Of a DNA stretch of 64,000 nucleotides, positions 29,603 through 39,478 are shown piece after piece (position 1 is the first letter of the stretch; every line of letters starts with the position of its first letter). The position numbers and the translations under genes were made by a program. The DNA lies in NCBI RefSeq assembly GCF_014931395.1, contig NZ_CP063120.1, positions 1,347,501 through 1,411,500 of the forward strand. The letters run 5' to 3'. Source of the DNA: Haemophilus parainfluenzae (lineage in GTDB: Bacteria > Pseudomonadota > Gammaproteobacteria > Enterobacterales > Pasteurellaceae). The notes under the pieces were generated by a model. That model did no database searches, had not been told where the DNA came from, and saw only the letters and a list, made by a program, of their open reading frames with translations.

Positions 29603-29698
29603 GCGTTTTATCGAGATTCCTTTGATAAAGCTAAACTTTAGAGATTTTATTCATAAATTCCTTTTTGGTGCTCCTAAGAAATTAGGAGCTTTTTTTTT
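29603..29698 (+). ncRNA. Candidate small RNA, about 96 nt
   Basis: Inferred from the near-consensus promoter to a strong terminator, GCTCCTAA-GAAA-TTAGGAGC (29670-29689) with at least nine T. The 5' part can fold as TTTATC/GATAAA around an 11-nt loop that exposes GATTCCTTT. A CTAAA-C-TTTAG dyad and an A/U-rich stretch (good for Hfq) follow. No coding frame with a ribosome site. An alternative is that the hairpin is only the pepT terminator, but the promoter just upstream argues for a separate transcript. I do not recognise it as a named RNA. Confidence 0.5.
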
Positions 29699-29716
29699 TA
29701 CCCCAAATTCAGATCT

Positions 29717-30346
29717 TTACTTCAAAAACGGATTGCTTCGTTTTTCTTGTCCAATGGTTGTGTAAGGACCATGTCCCGCAATGACAACCATATCATCATT
29801 TAATGTAAATAATTTATTTTTGATTGATGAGATCAATGTGTCGAAATCCCCACGAGGGAAGTCCGTACGACCAATACTGTTTTGGAAAAGGACATCGCCA
29901 GTAAAAGCAATATTTTTTTCATGTTCAATAAAACCAATGTGGCCAGGTGTATGACCAGGAAGATGAAGAATTTCAAAGGTAAAGGCTCCAATTTGAATTT
30001 TTTCGCCTTCTTGATTAAACCAGCGATCAGGTGTAAATGCAGAAATATAAGGTAATCCAAACTGCTGAGATTGCTGTGGTAGACTTTCAAAAAGGAAACC
30101 ATCTTCTTCCTGTGAGCCCCAGATTTCAATATTAAAATGATCGCGAATCGCTTCAGCAGCACCAACATGATCAAGATGACCATGCGTTAATAAGACTGCT
30201 TTTAGGTTTAATTCTAATTCCTCAATGCGTTGAATAAGCTTTTCCGCATTACCACCAGGATCGATAATTGCCGCATTTTTTTCATCATCCCAAATAAGAG
30301 AGCAATTTTGCTGAAAGGCTGTAACTGGAATAATTTCAATATTCAT
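29717..30346 (-). CDS. MBL-fold metallohydrolase (YcbL/GloB-like)
   Basis: Zinc hydrolase of the glyoxalase II-like group. Metal ligands are in THGHLDHVG (HxHxDH), LPGHTPGH, FTGDVLF and AGHGPYT. 209 aa; it lacks the C-terminal substrate domain of true GloB, matching the short YcbL type, so thioester hydrolysis is plausible but unproven. It sits just after mepK, separated by an uptake-signal terminator. Confidence 0.85.
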   Translation of the reverse strand: MNIEIIPVTAFQQNCSLIWDDEKNAAIIDPGGNAEKLIQRIEELELNLKAVLLTHGHLDHVGAAEAIRDHFNIEIWGSQEEDGFLFESLPQQSQQFGLPYISAFTPDRWFNQEGEKIQIGAFTFEILHLPGHTPGHIGFIEHEKNIAFTGDVLFQNSIGRTDFPRGDFDTLISSIKNKLFTLNDDMVVIAGHGPYTTIGQEKRSNPFLK

Positions 30347-30368
30347 CTTTTTTCCTTATCGTTGATAA

Positions 30369-30392
30369 CAAAAAACCGCACTAAAGTGCGGT
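30369..30392 (-). terminator. Uptake-signal terminator after mepK
   Basis: Minus strand ACCGCACT-TT-AGTGCGGT followed by a T run: two uptake-signal cores back to back with a 2-nt centre (30375-30392). Confidence 0.85.
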
Positions 30393-30410
30393 CTAAAATT
30401 AAACTGTTTT

Positions 30411-30971
30411 TTATGCACCACGCCATGTTCTTACAGGGCCAGTATCCACGTGAATAAAATTACTATACGGATAATATCCTACACCACCGCTATCAAGATT
30501 TTCGGCTGCTTGGCGTAATTTTGCTAAAGGTACACCAGGGATTTTAAAATCAATCGCTTGGCCTTTAATGTGATAGCTGTTGCTTGCTACATCACGACTT
30601 TGTCTACGACGCATGGCATTTGTCGCGGCACTACGATAGCCACAAATCACATCAATTTGTGCAGTACGTAAACCTAAATCACTTTGTAAATGATAAAACT
30701 TCATGAAGAGATTTGGATCCATTCGGCGTACTTGGTCTGTACGGCGATCTCTCATGAAATAATCAAGTTTTCCAAGTAGTGAGCGATTAAATCCAGTCGT
30801 TGCAGAGAACTCACCGCTTAATCGTTCATTGGTGTTGACATTATAGAAGCTGAGAATGCGAGGTTTAGGAGTAGAGACCATCGCCAACACCGTAGTCGGC
30901 ATCATACTTGCGCCCAAAACGATGCCGCCTAATGAAAGCCATTTACGACGATTTTTGTCAATGTTACCCAT
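30411..30971 (-). CDS. mepK: Murein endopeptidase MepK-like (YcbK, DUF882/M15)
   Basis: Cleaves peptidoglycan cross-links during cell-wall growth. The N-terminus looks like a Tat signal (NRRKWLSLGG, then a hydrophobic stretch to TTVLA). Zinc ligands of the M15 fold are in SYHIKGQAIDF and NFIHVDTG. 186 aa. Its neighbour ldtD makes 3-3 cross-links; E. coli MepK prefers those, so the pairing makes functional sense. Confidence 0.9.
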   Translation of the reverse strand: MGNIDKNRRKWLSLGGIVLGASMMPTTVLAMVSTPKPRILSFYNVNTNERLSGEFSATTGFNRSLLGKLDYFMRDRRTDQVRRMDPNLFMKFYHLQSDLGLRTAQIDVICGYRSAATNAMRRRQSRDVASNSYHIKGQAIDFKIPGVPLAKLRQAAENLDSGGVGYYPYSNFIHVDTGPVRTWRGA

Positions 30972-31046
30972 TTTTTTAGTCTCTTTTATTACCCATCTCT
31001 CACCCTAGACAATTTTTTCTTTAAAAAGTTCTAGCGTGAATATTGT

Positions 31047-32516
31047 TTAAAGATATTTTTTTACAACAGCCCAGTCAATGCCATTAAAAGTTGCGGCATC
31101 GTCGTATTTATAAATATCTGGTAAAACTTGTGTTTGGCCGTTTTCAACCCATGCAGTTACATAATACAAGAATACGGGATCATTTGTACGAATACTCGCA
31201 GACGTCGTTTTCTTACTTTCTAAAACACTGCGTTTTTTATCTTCTGACCAGCCCGCTTCTTGTAACAGAATAGAGGCAAGTTGATCGGATTTTTCTACAC
31301 GCACACAACCTGAGCTTAATGCACGGTCTTTTTTGCTGAATAAGCTATGATTTGGCGTATCGTGAAGATAAATCGCATCAGAGCTTGGCATATTAAATTT
31401 ATAGTTACCTAATGCACTGTCGCCAGCAGCTTGACGGATACGGTACGGGAATTTATTTCCAATACTACTCCAATTAATCGAGTAAGGATCGATAGTGTTA
31501 CCTTTGCTATCTAAAATAGAGTAGTTGTGTGCAGCCGCGTAACCTGGGTCACGTTTTAATTTCGGTAAAATATCTTCGTTAATTAAGCGTGTTGGAGCAT
31601 TCCAAGGTGGATTAACAACCACATTGCTCAAACGGCTGTACATTACCGGTGTACGACGTTCATTTTTCCCCACGATAACGCGTGATTCTAAAATTGCTTT
31701 ACCATCACGATAATATTTCAATTGATAGCTTGGAATATTAACAAAGATTCCATTTTCAAAATCAGGAATGACGCGTAAACGTTGTGCATTAAGGGCAAGT
31801 TTTTTACCCATTGCAGAAATACCTGAAGCTGAAATCATTGATGGAAGTGCTTGTACGGTTTCACGGTATAAACGATTATGGTTAGATAATCCGTTTATAA
31901 AACCAGAAACGGCATTGTTTTTAACCGCACTTTGCCATTGGTCAATCATTTCTTGATTTGGTAATTCTGGTTTGTAAGCATTCGTTCCGTATAACCAACG
32001 TTGAGCTTGTTGATTTACGTTCTTGCTGTAATACAAGTAATCAAGAAAAGCATCACTCAACAATACATCATAGGTGAGTCCACCCATTTTTTCAGCATTA
32101 TGTAAATTAACTAACGATTGAGTAGAACGCTTAGAAATGCCAGATGCCACCATGGCTGCATATTCACGTAGGAATTGTTTCTCAGCCGCCTTGTCTTTCC
32201 ACATTAAGTCATATTTATTATCGGCATATAATTTGGCCAAAATTGGTTTGAACTGCAGATTTTGTTCACCAATTTCATGTGTTAGTGACATCTCTAGCAT
32301 GGCTTGCTTTTCAGCGGCAAGACGAGCTTGATCTTCTTTGATTTCTGCTTCAAGTTTTGCTCGCTCTTCAGGACTTAATTTAGACATATCAACGCCTTTA
32401 TTTTCGGCTTGTTGAGGTTGTCCTACGGTTTTTGCCCATTCAGCTAATGCACAACCTGACGTCATCATTGATAATGATAAGACTAATGCACTTAATTTCA
32501 TTGTTCCTTTTAACAT
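31047..32516 (-). CDS. ldtD: L,D-transpeptidase LdtD-like (YcbB)
   Basis: Forms 3-3 cross-links in peptidoglycan. Order: lipoprotein-like signal (lipobox TSGC near residue 20-23), an N-terminal scaffold, a peptidoglycan-binding-like region and a YkuD catalytic domain with HDTPN and the active-site cysteine in SSGCVRV. I place the start at ATG 32516 (489 aa), which has AAAGG 7 bp upstream. The open frame to 32555 would begin inside the terminator of prc. Family members have signal anchors; a true lipid anchor is inference. Confidence 0.9.
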   Translation of the reverse strand: MLKGTMKLSALVLSLSMMTSGCALAEWAKTVGQPQQAENKGVDMSKLSPEERAKLEAEIKEDQARLAAEKQAMLEMSLTHEIGEQNLQFKPILAKLYADNKYDLMWKDKAAEKQFLREYAAMVASGISKRSTQSLVNLHNAEKMGGLTYDVLLSDAFLDYLYYSKNVNQQAQRWLYGTNAYKPELPNQEMIDQWQSAVKNNAVSGFINGLSNHNRLYRETVQALPSMISASGISAMGKKLALNAQRLRVIPDFENGIFVNIPSYQLKYYRDGKAILESRVIVGKNERRTPVMYSRLSNVVVNPPWNAPTRLINEDILPKLKRDPGYAAAHNYSILDSKGNTIDPYSINWSSIGNKFPYRIRQAAGDSALGNYKFNMPSSDAIYLHDTPNHSLFSKKDRALSSGCVRVEKSDQLASILLQEAGWSEDKKRSVLESKKTTSASIRTNDPVFLYYVTAWVENGQTQVLPDIYKYDDAATFNGIDWAVVKKYL

Positions 32517-32540
32517 TGCTGTACCTTTAAAAATATTCAT

Positions 32541-32586
32541 AAAAAATAACCGCACTTCAGTTTTTTTTCATCTGCTAAAGTGCGGT
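32541..32586 (-). terminator. Uptake-signal terminator after prc
   Basis: Minus strand ACCGCACTTTAG and CTGAAGTGCGGT pair across a 14-nt loop, followed by TTATTTTTT. Both arms contain the full 9-bp uptake signal. It separates prc from ldtD. Confidence 0.85.
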
Positions 32587-32597
32587 CAAAATAATCA

Positions 32598-34667
32598 TTA
32601 TTTTGTTGCTTTTGCCGCTTCTTGTTTTATTTCAGCATCTACTTTTTGTTGATTCGCATTAAGTTTAACTAAATCAGCTGCCATTTTTTCCGCTTCTTTT
32701 AAGAAGAAATCAGGTGCTTCATAGTCTTTTGGCAAATCATCAATGTCTTTTAATGCTTTTTTACCTTCACGTTTAAAACGATCATTGAGATCTTTTAAAC
32801 GTCTCGCATCATCTTTATCATTTTCCGCTTTGCGCTCTTGGAAATTCAATGATAAGAATTTGCGCTCACGACGTTCATCACGGATTTTAAGATCTTCATT
32901 TAAAGCAATAAATTCAGGATCTTTTGCAATACGCTCAAGATGTTTTTCATTTAATGCTTCAACATCTTTACGTGCTTTATTGGTTTCAGAATAAGTCGCC
33001 GGTGGAATTTTATCCCAAGGTAAGGCGTTATCTTCTTTTTCTTCACCAATTTCTTTGGCATCAATAATTTCAGGGAAATTAATATCTGCAGCAACACCTT
33101 TTAATTGGGTTGAACCACCATTAATTCGATAGAATTTTTGGATAGTATATTGCAACACACCAAGTGGTGTTTGGTCTAAATCGTAAACAAAGTTTAATGA
33201 ACGACTTTGTTGTACGGTACCTTTACCAAAGGTGTTTTGCCCAATAATGATACCACGATTGTAATCTTGCATTGCCGCAGCAAAAATTTCAGAGGCTGAT
33301 GCACTGAAACGATTAATCATTACCAACAATGGCCCTTTATATTGCTGAGCATTGTCATCATCTTCGTGTACACGAATACGTTGATATGCATCTCGTACTT
33401 GTACCACAGGACCATCAGTGATGAATAAACCGCTTAATGCCACGGCTTCTGTTAATGCACCGCCGCCATTCTCACGAAGATCCACAATTAAAGCGCCAAT
33501 TTTTTTCTTCTCAGCATCTACTAATAATTTTTTCACATCATCAGTTAAGCCAATATAGAAACTTGGAATTTTAATGACACCAACGGTTTCACCCTCTACC
33601 TTAGAAACAGTGAGTTTTGCAGCTTGGTCTTCAATACGGACTTTATCGCGAACTAAGGTAACAATACGGCTTTTTCCACCTTTTGCAGGTTCAATTTCAA
33701 GACGAACTTTTGTTCCTTTTTTACCTTTGATTTTGTCAACGATATCTTCTAAACGCCAGCCGATAATATCTTCGATTTCGCCTTTTTCTTGGCCCACACC
33801 AATGATTTTATCACCTGCTTGTAATTTTTTACTGCGTTCAGCTGGTGCGCCAGGCACTAAAGACTTAATGCTGGTTTCGTCATCTTCAGATTGTAATGTT
33901 GCACCAATCCCTTCTAAAGAAAGGTTCATGCTTTCATTAAAGCTTTTTGCAGTACGTGGCGCAAGGTAGCTTGTATGTGGGTCAATTTCTCGAGCAAAAG
34001 CATTAATATAAATTTGAACAATATCATCTGCTTTGGTTTGAGTTAATCGACGAATCGCTAAATTGTAACGTTTAGTGAGTTTTTCCTTAATTTCAGGCCA
34101 TTTTTTATCTTTTAATTTCAGGCTGATTACATCATTTTTGACGCGTTCTTCCCAAAGCTTATTCGCTTCTTCTTCCGTTGCTGGGAAAGCGGCTTTTTCA
34201 CGATCGATCTCAATTTGATCATTACCTTTTAAATCAGGTTCTTTATCCAATAGAGATAGAGCATAAGCATAACGCTCATAACGACGTTTCATCATCAGAT
34301 CGTAAATAGCAAATGCTGCAGAAAGATCGCCCTCATTAAGTTGGTCATCTAATTTTGAGCCATATTTAGCACGTAAATCATCAATATCTGATTTTAAAAA
34401 GGTGTTATGGCTATAATCTAAACTTTTAATATAACGATCAAAAATCTTTTCGGAAAAGGCGTCATCAAGCTGGAATTTACGATAATGTGATTGGGTTAAA
34501 CGTGTCGTTGCACGCTTAGTTGCTAACTGATTGGCATCAGTTGCCGAAGGAATCGTAATATCACTTTGCTTTAATTTCGGCTGTACAGCAAATGTGTCAG
34601 ACGAATGAAGAAATAACGCACCTAAAATTGCTGTCGCAATAAGGCTTTTGGTTGTATGTAATTTCAT
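32598..34667 (-). CDS. prc: Carboxy-terminal processing protease Prc (Tsp)
   Basis: Periplasmic protease that degrades MepS and ssrA-tagged proteins. Signal peptide (to TFAVQ), N-terminal helical domain, a PDZ domain (SIKSLVPGAPAERSKKLQAGD), and an S41 catalytic core with Ser in SASASEIFA and Lys in NTFGKGTVQQ. A charged C-terminal tail follows (DUF3340). 689 aa, as in E. coli. Together with mepK and ldtD it forms a cell-wall remodelling cluster. Confidence 0.95.
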   Translation of the reverse strand: MKLHTTKSLIATAILGALFLHSSDTFAVQPKLKQSDITIPSATDANQLATKRATTRLTQSHYRKFQLDDAFSEKIFDRYIKSLDYSHNTFLKSDIDDLRAKYGSKLDDQLNEGDLSAAFAIYDLMMKRRYERYAYALSLLDKEPDLKGNDQIEIDREKAAFPATEEEANKLWEERVKNDVISLKLKDKKWPEIKEKLTKRYNLAIRRLTQTKADDIVQIYINAFAREIDPHTSYLAPRTAKSFNESMNLSLEGIGATLQSEDDETSIKSLVPGAPAERSKKLQAGDKIIGVGQEKGEIEDIIGWRLEDIVDKIKGKKGTKVRLEIEPAKGGKSRIVTLVRDKVRIEDQAAKLTVSKVEGETVGVIKIPSFYIGLTDDVKKLLVDAEKKKIGALIVDLRENGGGALTEAVALSGLFITDGPVVQVRDAYQRIRVHEDDDNAQQYKGPLLVMINRFSASASEIFAAAMQDYNRGIIIGQNTFGKGTVQQSRSLNFVYDLDQTPLGVLQYTIQKFYRINGGSTQLKGVAADINFPEIIDAKEIGEEKEDNALPWDKIPPATYSETNKARKDVEALNEKHLERIAKDPEFIALNEDLKIRDERRERKFLSLNFQERKAENDKDDARRLKDLNDRFKREGKKALKDIDDLPKDYEAPDFFLKEAEKMAADLVKLNANQQKVDAEIKQEAAKATK

Positions 34668-34695
34668 TTAACCTTTCCCGATAAGAAATAAATTA

Positions 34696-35343
34696 TTAGG
34701 CAAATAAACGATCTGCGGTGACTGTCATCACTAAACCATTTTCAAGTTCTACGCGTGCGCCATCTTTTTCCACATTTAATACGGTCGCATTTTTCGCTTG
34801 TTCAGCCACTTTTACTTTCACTTTGCTCCCTGCAGAAAGTGTGGTGAAATCAACCGCACTTAGTTTTACTTGTGGTGCTTTTGGTTTGCGAGGGGCTTGA
34901 TTTGAATTTGGTTTACGAGCAGGTCGTTTTTGTTGTGCTTTTTTCGCTGCTAATTCTGCTTTGCGTTTTTCTGCAAATTTAGCTTTTGCTTCTGCTAATT
35001 GTTGCGCCGCATGAGAAACGTGTTCTGCGTCTAATACACCAGCAGGGTTGCCGTATAAATCTACACGTTCAGCACCTTCACGGCAGCCGTGTAAATAGCG
35101 CCAGTTAGACGTATATTGACGTAAAGCCTGACGTAATTGAGTTTTACTGACACGTTCATCATCTTTTAATGCTTCAGCAAGATCTTGGAAAAGACCAATT
35201 TTTAATGGTTTTGCTTCACCTTCTGCAATAAAGCAAAGCGGGAATTTTTCCACAAGATATGCAATAATCGCTTTTGTATCAGTTAATTTTTGAACGCCTT
35301 CAGCATTATTTCCCGCTTGGGCTTCAACTTGAGAATCTGTCAT
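34696..35343 (-). CDS. proQ: RNA chaperone ProQ
   Basis: FinO-domain RNA-binding protein acting on small RNAs and mRNA 3' ends. The FinO fold covers about residues 20-125 (FPLCFIAEGEAKPLKIGLF, YLHGCREGAERVDLYGNPAG). A Lys/Ala/Arg-rich linker follows, then a C-terminal Tudor-like domain (AGSKVKVKVAEQ). 215 aa. The adjacency to prc is conserved in enterobacteria. It is relevant to the two candidate small RNAs in this window. Confidence 0.95.
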   Translation of the reverse strand: MTDSQVEAQAGNNAEGVQKLTDTKAIIAYLVEKFPLCFIAEGEAKPLKIGLFQDLAEALKDDERVSKTQLRQALRQYTSNWRYLHGCREGAERVDLYGNPAGVLDAEHVSHAAQQLAEAKAKFAEKRKAELAAKKAQQKRPARKPNSNQAPRKPKAPQVKLSAVDFTTLSAGSKVKVKVAEQAKNATVLNVEKDGARVELENGLVMTVTADRLFA

Positions 35344-35512
35344 TTCTGCGTTTTCCTAGAATAAAAAATAAAAACTCGCACAGTTTACCGCACTTTTATA
35401 AGGATTGACAATGGTTGGGCGGAATAATTCCGTTTCTAGTACAGATGTATAACTTCACAAATCCCCTCAATTAAGGCTAAAATAGTCCACTTTTTAAATT
35501 TTTGATGAAACA

Positions 35513-36766
35513 ATGACAAAAACACCTAATTTTACTCATGCTACTTATAAACTTGTGCGTTGCATTGGATGCGACGCAACGGTGTCTGTTTGTCGTCCGC
35601 AAGCGGGAGAATATGCACAATGTCCGCGTTGCCATCATAAATTGCAATCGGGAAGTCGTTGGTCACTTAAACGTTGTTCATTAATCGCCCTTTCTATCTT
35701 AATTTTAATGCCATTTGCTTTAGGCTATCCTTTATTGAGCTTAGATTTACTAGGTACCAAAATTGATGCTTCTGTTTGGAAAGGGATTTGGAAAATGGCA
35801 GTAGAGGGATATTCCTATACTGCATTTATGATTTTCATCTGTGCTGTTTTAATGCCTGTCTCTTTTGCAATTTTAGTCATTATGTTGCAGATTTCTAAAT
35901 TACTCAAAATTAAGCCTCGTAATGTCTTATTATTTGTGGGTTATATTAAGCCTTGGGTGATGTTCGACGTCTATTTAGTTGCACTGGCTGTCACCATGTT
36001 TAAAGTGCGCGAATATGCCACATTAGAAGTGGATGTGTATTTAATTGCTTTTGTTTTTACTGCACTTTTAACCACGTTATTATTCATTAAAATTAATTTA
36101 GATGATTTATGGCATGATTTTTATCCCGATCAGAAACCGGTTACCAAAAGTGATAAACCGTTAGAGCTTTGTACCGCTTGCGATTACACTTTTTTAAAAG
36201 AAGATCAACAATACGATCACCGTCATCGAGCCATTTGCCCACGTTGTGCATCGCTTATTGAAATACCAGAGAGTGTAAAATTACAACGTGTTTGGGCGAC
36301 ATTAGTGGCGGGGATTATCATGCTTTTCCCTGCAAACTTGCTCCCAATATCTGGCGTTTATTTGACAGGAAGTTTGTCACAAGATACCTTGATGTCGGGT
36401 GTAATGTCATTTATAAGCATGGGCAGCTATTTTGTTGCTTTCGTGGTATTCTTCGCCAGTATTTTTGTGCCCGTAAGCAAAATCCTGATTATGTTGTATT
36501 TACTGGCAAGCGTGCATTTTAAATGGAGACATTCAATTAAATGGCAAATGCGGCTATTACATATCGTTCACTTTGTAGGACGTTGGTCTATGCTGGATCT
36601 TTTTGTGCTAGCCTTGATGATGTCTCTAGTAACACGCGGACAGATTATTAATTTTACTGTAGGCCCTGCGGCATTTTATTTCGGTGCAGCAGTGTTTTTA
36701 ACTATGATTTCAACTTCTCAGTTTGATAGTCGATTAATTTGGAAAATTTATGACAGAAAACAATAA
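35513..36766 (+). CDS. letA: Intermembrane transport protein LetA (PqiA-like, YebS)
   Basis: Inner-membrane partner of the MCE protein LetB in lipid transport between the two membranes. Two tandem PqiA domains, each with a CxxC pair zinc ribbon (CIGC/CPRC near residues 18-38, CTAC/CPRC near 221-246) and about four helices. 417 aa. The 3' end overlaps letB by 17 bp. PqiA itself is a close paralogue; the partner's seven-domain size favours LetA. Confidence 0.88.
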   Translation: MTKTPNFTHATYKLVRCIGCDATVSVCRPQAGEYAQCPRCHHKLQSGSRWSLKRCSLIALSILILMPFALGYPLLSLDLLGTKIDASVWKGIWKMAVEGYSYTAFMIFICAVLMPVSFAILVIMLQISKLLKIKPRNVLLFVGYIKPWVMFDVYLVALAVTMFKVREYATLEVDVYLIAFVFTALLTTLLFIKINLDDLWHDFYPDQKPVTKSDKPLELCTACDYTFLKEDQQYDHRHRAICPRCASLIEIPESVKLQRVWATLVAGIIMLFPANLLPISGVYLTGSLSQDTLMSGVMSFISMGSYFVAFVVFFASIFVPVSKILIMLYLLASVHFKWRHSIKWQMRLLHIVHFVGRWSMLDLFVLALMMSLVTRGQIINFTVGPAAFYFGAAVFLTMISTSQFDSRLIWKIYDRKQ

Positions 36767-39407
36767 ACCAGAATCTCAATCTATTGATGAGCAATCTAAC
36801 AATGTAGAAGCGTTATTACGTAAGAATAAACGCATCTCACCGTTTTGGTTGTTACCTTTTATCGCATTATGTATTGGTGCCATTTTATTTTTCCAAATTG
36901 TGCAAGAACAAGGAAAGATGATTACGATCACGTTTTCTAATGGTGCAGGGTTGGTTGCAGATAAAACACCGATTCGCTATCAAGGTTTGCAAATTGGTGT
37001 TGTGAAGAAGGTTAACTTTACTGACAATATGCAAAAAGTGAAAGTTGAGGCAAGTATTCATTCTGAAGCCACCGATGTGTTAAAGAAAAATACTAAATTT
37101 TGGCTTGTGCAACCGAGCGTATCGCTTGCGGGGATTTCAGGTTTAGACTCTTTAGTGTCAGGAAATTACATTACGCTTCAACCAGGTGATGGTGATTCAG
37201 AAGATGAATTTATTGCAGAAGAACAAGGCCCTATTGCACAAGTAAATCCTGGCGATTTATTAATTCATTTAATTTCAGATGATTTAGGTTCGATTTCGAT
37301 TGGGGCTTCTGTTTACTTCAAAAAAATGCCGGTCGGGAAAATTTATGATTACCGCTTCAATAAAGAGAATAAAGTTGAAATTGATGTGGTGATTGATAAA
37401 GCCTTTACTCGTTTTGTGAAGAAAGATTCACGCTTCTGGAATATTAGTGGTATTAACGCTAACATTAATGCATCAGGTGTGAATGTAGAGATTGATAGTT
37501 TAAATTCAGTGGTGCAAGGTGCGGTATCATTTGATTCACCGCCAGATAGCCCACAAGCTGTGACTAATAGCCACTATACGCTTTATTCTAACTTGCAAGC
37601 AGCTAAACGAGGTATTGAAGTAGAGGTGACTATTCCAGTGACTGCGGGCTTAGATGCTGGTCAAACCTCGGTTTATTACGGTGATGAGCAAGTGGGTCTT
37701 CTTTCATCTTTAAGTGCGGATGAAAATAATGAAGAAATTTTAAAAGGCACATTATTAATCGATCCAAACCAAGCTAACCTCTTAAAAACGAATACACGTA
37801 TTGTGTTAAAAAATCGTAAGTTAGATTTGGGTGATGTGGCTAATCCGAAAAAATTCTTCCGCGGAGATTATTTTGAAATTATTCCGGGTAGTGGAGAAAG
37901 CAAAACACAATTTGATGTGATTCGAGAACATGAGTTATTGCTCAAAGCACCGAATACTTTGATTTTAACCTTAACCGCACCAGAAACTTATGGTATTACT
38001 GAAGGGCAATCGGTGTTTTATAACAATATTGCTATTGGTCAAATTGTGAAGCAGCACTTAAATGTTGATGGTGTGAAATTTGAAGCGGCAATTGCGGCGG
38101 AATATCGCAATCTTATTCATGAGAACACTCAATTTGTGGCTGCCTCTAATTTTGATGTAAGTTTTGGTATAGACGGATTACGTTTTGAATCAGCAACACC
38201 ATCAAAATGGCTACAAGGTGGGGTGAGAGTATTACCTAAAAAAGGAAGTAGTGCTCCACATTCAAGCTATCCACTTTATAAAGATATCAGTAGTGCAGAA
38301 ACGGGTATTACGGGTAACTTAGTGAATCCAAGTATTGTGCTACATTCCACTAATTTGCCAAGTATTAGCAAAGGTTCTGTGGTGCTTTATCGTCAGTTTG
38401 AAGTGGGTAAAATTATTAACGTAAGACCGAAAGTCAATAACTTTGATATTGATGTGTATATTTATCCGGCTTACCAAAATCTTCTTACAGATAAAAGTGT
38501 GTTCTGGGTAGAAAGTGCAGCACAAATTGATATTACGCCGAAAGGCATTAGTATCCAGGCATCACCAGTTGCTCGTTCATTAAAAGGTGCAATTAGCTTT
38601 GATAATACGGGTTCAGGCAAAAATAAAACGCTTTATCCAAGTGAACTGCGAGCCAAATCAGCGGGGCAAGTGATTACGTTACTCACAGATGATGCAACGG
38701 CTTTAAGTAAAGGAATGAGCTTGCGTTATCTTGGTATGAATGTTGGTGAAGTTGAGCAGATTGCTCTTGATCAAAAAACAAATCGTATCACCGCAAAAGC
38801 ATTAATTAACCCAAGTTATATGGGGATGATTGCAAAAGAGGGTACTGTATTTAAAGTGATTTCCCCTCAAATCTCAGCAGGTGGAATTGAAAACTTAGAT
38901 AGCCTTTTACAGCCTTACATTGATATTGAATTAGGCAAAGGTCAACCAAAAACACAGTTTAATTTAGCGCAAACCGCACAACCTCGAAATAAATACAGCA
39001 ATGGTGTGCCATTTATTTTGGAAACCAGTGATGCGATGAATTTAACGGAAGGCTCACCTGTGCTTTATCGTGGTGTTGAAGTGGGAACAGTTCGTAAGTT
39101 TGAATTGAATTCTTTAGGAGATCGTGTGTTGGTACATATTGCGATTACACCGAAGTATCAACATTTGGTACGCAAAAATTCAGAGTTCTGGGTTTCATCG
39201 GGTTATGATTTCAACCTTGGTTGGAAAGGGGCTGAATTTAATACTGGTAGTGTACAACAATTGTTGAAAGGCGGTATTTCGTTCTCGACCCCATCGGGTA
39301 CGATCGTTCAACCACAAGCAACGGCAAATCAGCGCTTTATGTTACAAGTGAAGAAACCAGCTGAAGCACCGACTTGGAATTCAGGTGCATTACCAGCAAA
39401 TCAATAA
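36750..39407 (+). CDS. letB: MCE-domain lipid transport protein LetB (YebT)
   Basis: One N-terminal membrane helix (about residues 32-50), then repeated MCE/MlaD domains that stack into a tube across the periplasm. Domain starts are visible as recurring segments of the type ITITFSNGAGLVADKTPIRYQG, LLTDDATALSKGMSLRYLG (shown in part) and LETSDAMNLTEGSPVLYRG. 885 aa fits the seven-MCE LetB rather than the three-MCE PqiB. It starts inside the letA 3' end. Confidence 0.9.
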   Translation: MTENNKPESQSIDEQSNNVEALLRKNKRISPFWLLPFIALCIGAILFFQIVQEQGKMITITFSNGAGLVADKTPIRYQGLQIGVVKKVNFTDNMQKVKVEASIHSEATDVLKKNTKFWLVQPSVSLAGISGLDSLVSGNYITLQPGDGDSEDEFIAEEQGPIAQVNPGDLLIHLISDDLGSISIGASVYFKKMPVGKIYDYRFNKENKVEIDVVIDKAFTRFVKKDSRFWNISGINANINASGVNVEIDSLNSVVQGAVSFDSPPDSPQAVTNSHYTLYSNLQAAKRGIEVEVTIPVTAGLDAGQTSVYYGDEQVGLLSSLSADENNEEILKGTLLIDPNQANLLKTNTRIVLKNRKLDLGDVANPKKFFRGDYFEIIPGSGESKTQFDVIREHELLLKAPNTLILTLTAPETYGITEGQSVFYNNIAIGQIVKQHLNVDGVKFEAAIAAEYRNLIHENTQFVAASNFDVSFGIDGLRFESATPSKWLQGGVRVLPKKGSSAPHSSYPLYKDISSAETGITGNLVNPSIVLHSTNLPSISKGSVVLYRQFEVGKIINVRPKVNNFDIDVYIYPAYQNLLTDKSVFWVESAAQIDITPKGISIQASPVARSLKGAISFDNTGSGKNKTLYPSELRAKSAGQVITLLTDDATALSKGMSLRYLGMNVGEVEQIALDQKTNRITAKALINPSYMGMIAKEGTVFKVISPQISAGGIENLDSLLQPYIDIELGKGQPKTQFNLAQTAQPRNKYSNGVPFILETSDAMNLTEGSPVLYRGVEVGTVRKFELNSLGDRVLVHIAITPKYQHLVRKNSEFWVSSGYDFNLGWKGAEFNTGSVQQLLKGGISFSTPSGTIVQPQATANQRFMLQVKKPAEAPTWNSGALPANQ

Positions 39408-39418
39408 AACATAAAAAG

Positions 39419-39457
39419 AAATAACCGTACTTTTGAATCATCAAAGTGCGGTTATTT
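39419..39457. terminator. Bidirectional terminator between letB and kdsC
   Basis: AATAACCGTACTTTTGA pairs with TCAAAGTGCGGTTATT over a 4-nt loop. One arm is a perfect uptake signal, the other has one change. T runs on both strands serve both convergent genes. Confidence 0.85.
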
Positions 39458-39478
39458 TTTTAGGTGTTTTGAGTAGTG

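Noticed and set aside
29569..29698. Fur-controlled RyhB-like RNA
   Set aside because: I looked for a Fur box at the promoter and found no acceptable 7-1-7 match.
31047..32555. 502-aa version of the L,D-transpeptidase
   Set aside because: Its start falls within the terminator of prc; the later ATG has a ribosome site and gives a normal export signal.
33574..33969. 131-aa open frame antisense to prc
   Set aside because: Shadow of the PDZ/protease coding sequence; no ribosome site and no recognisable protein pattern.
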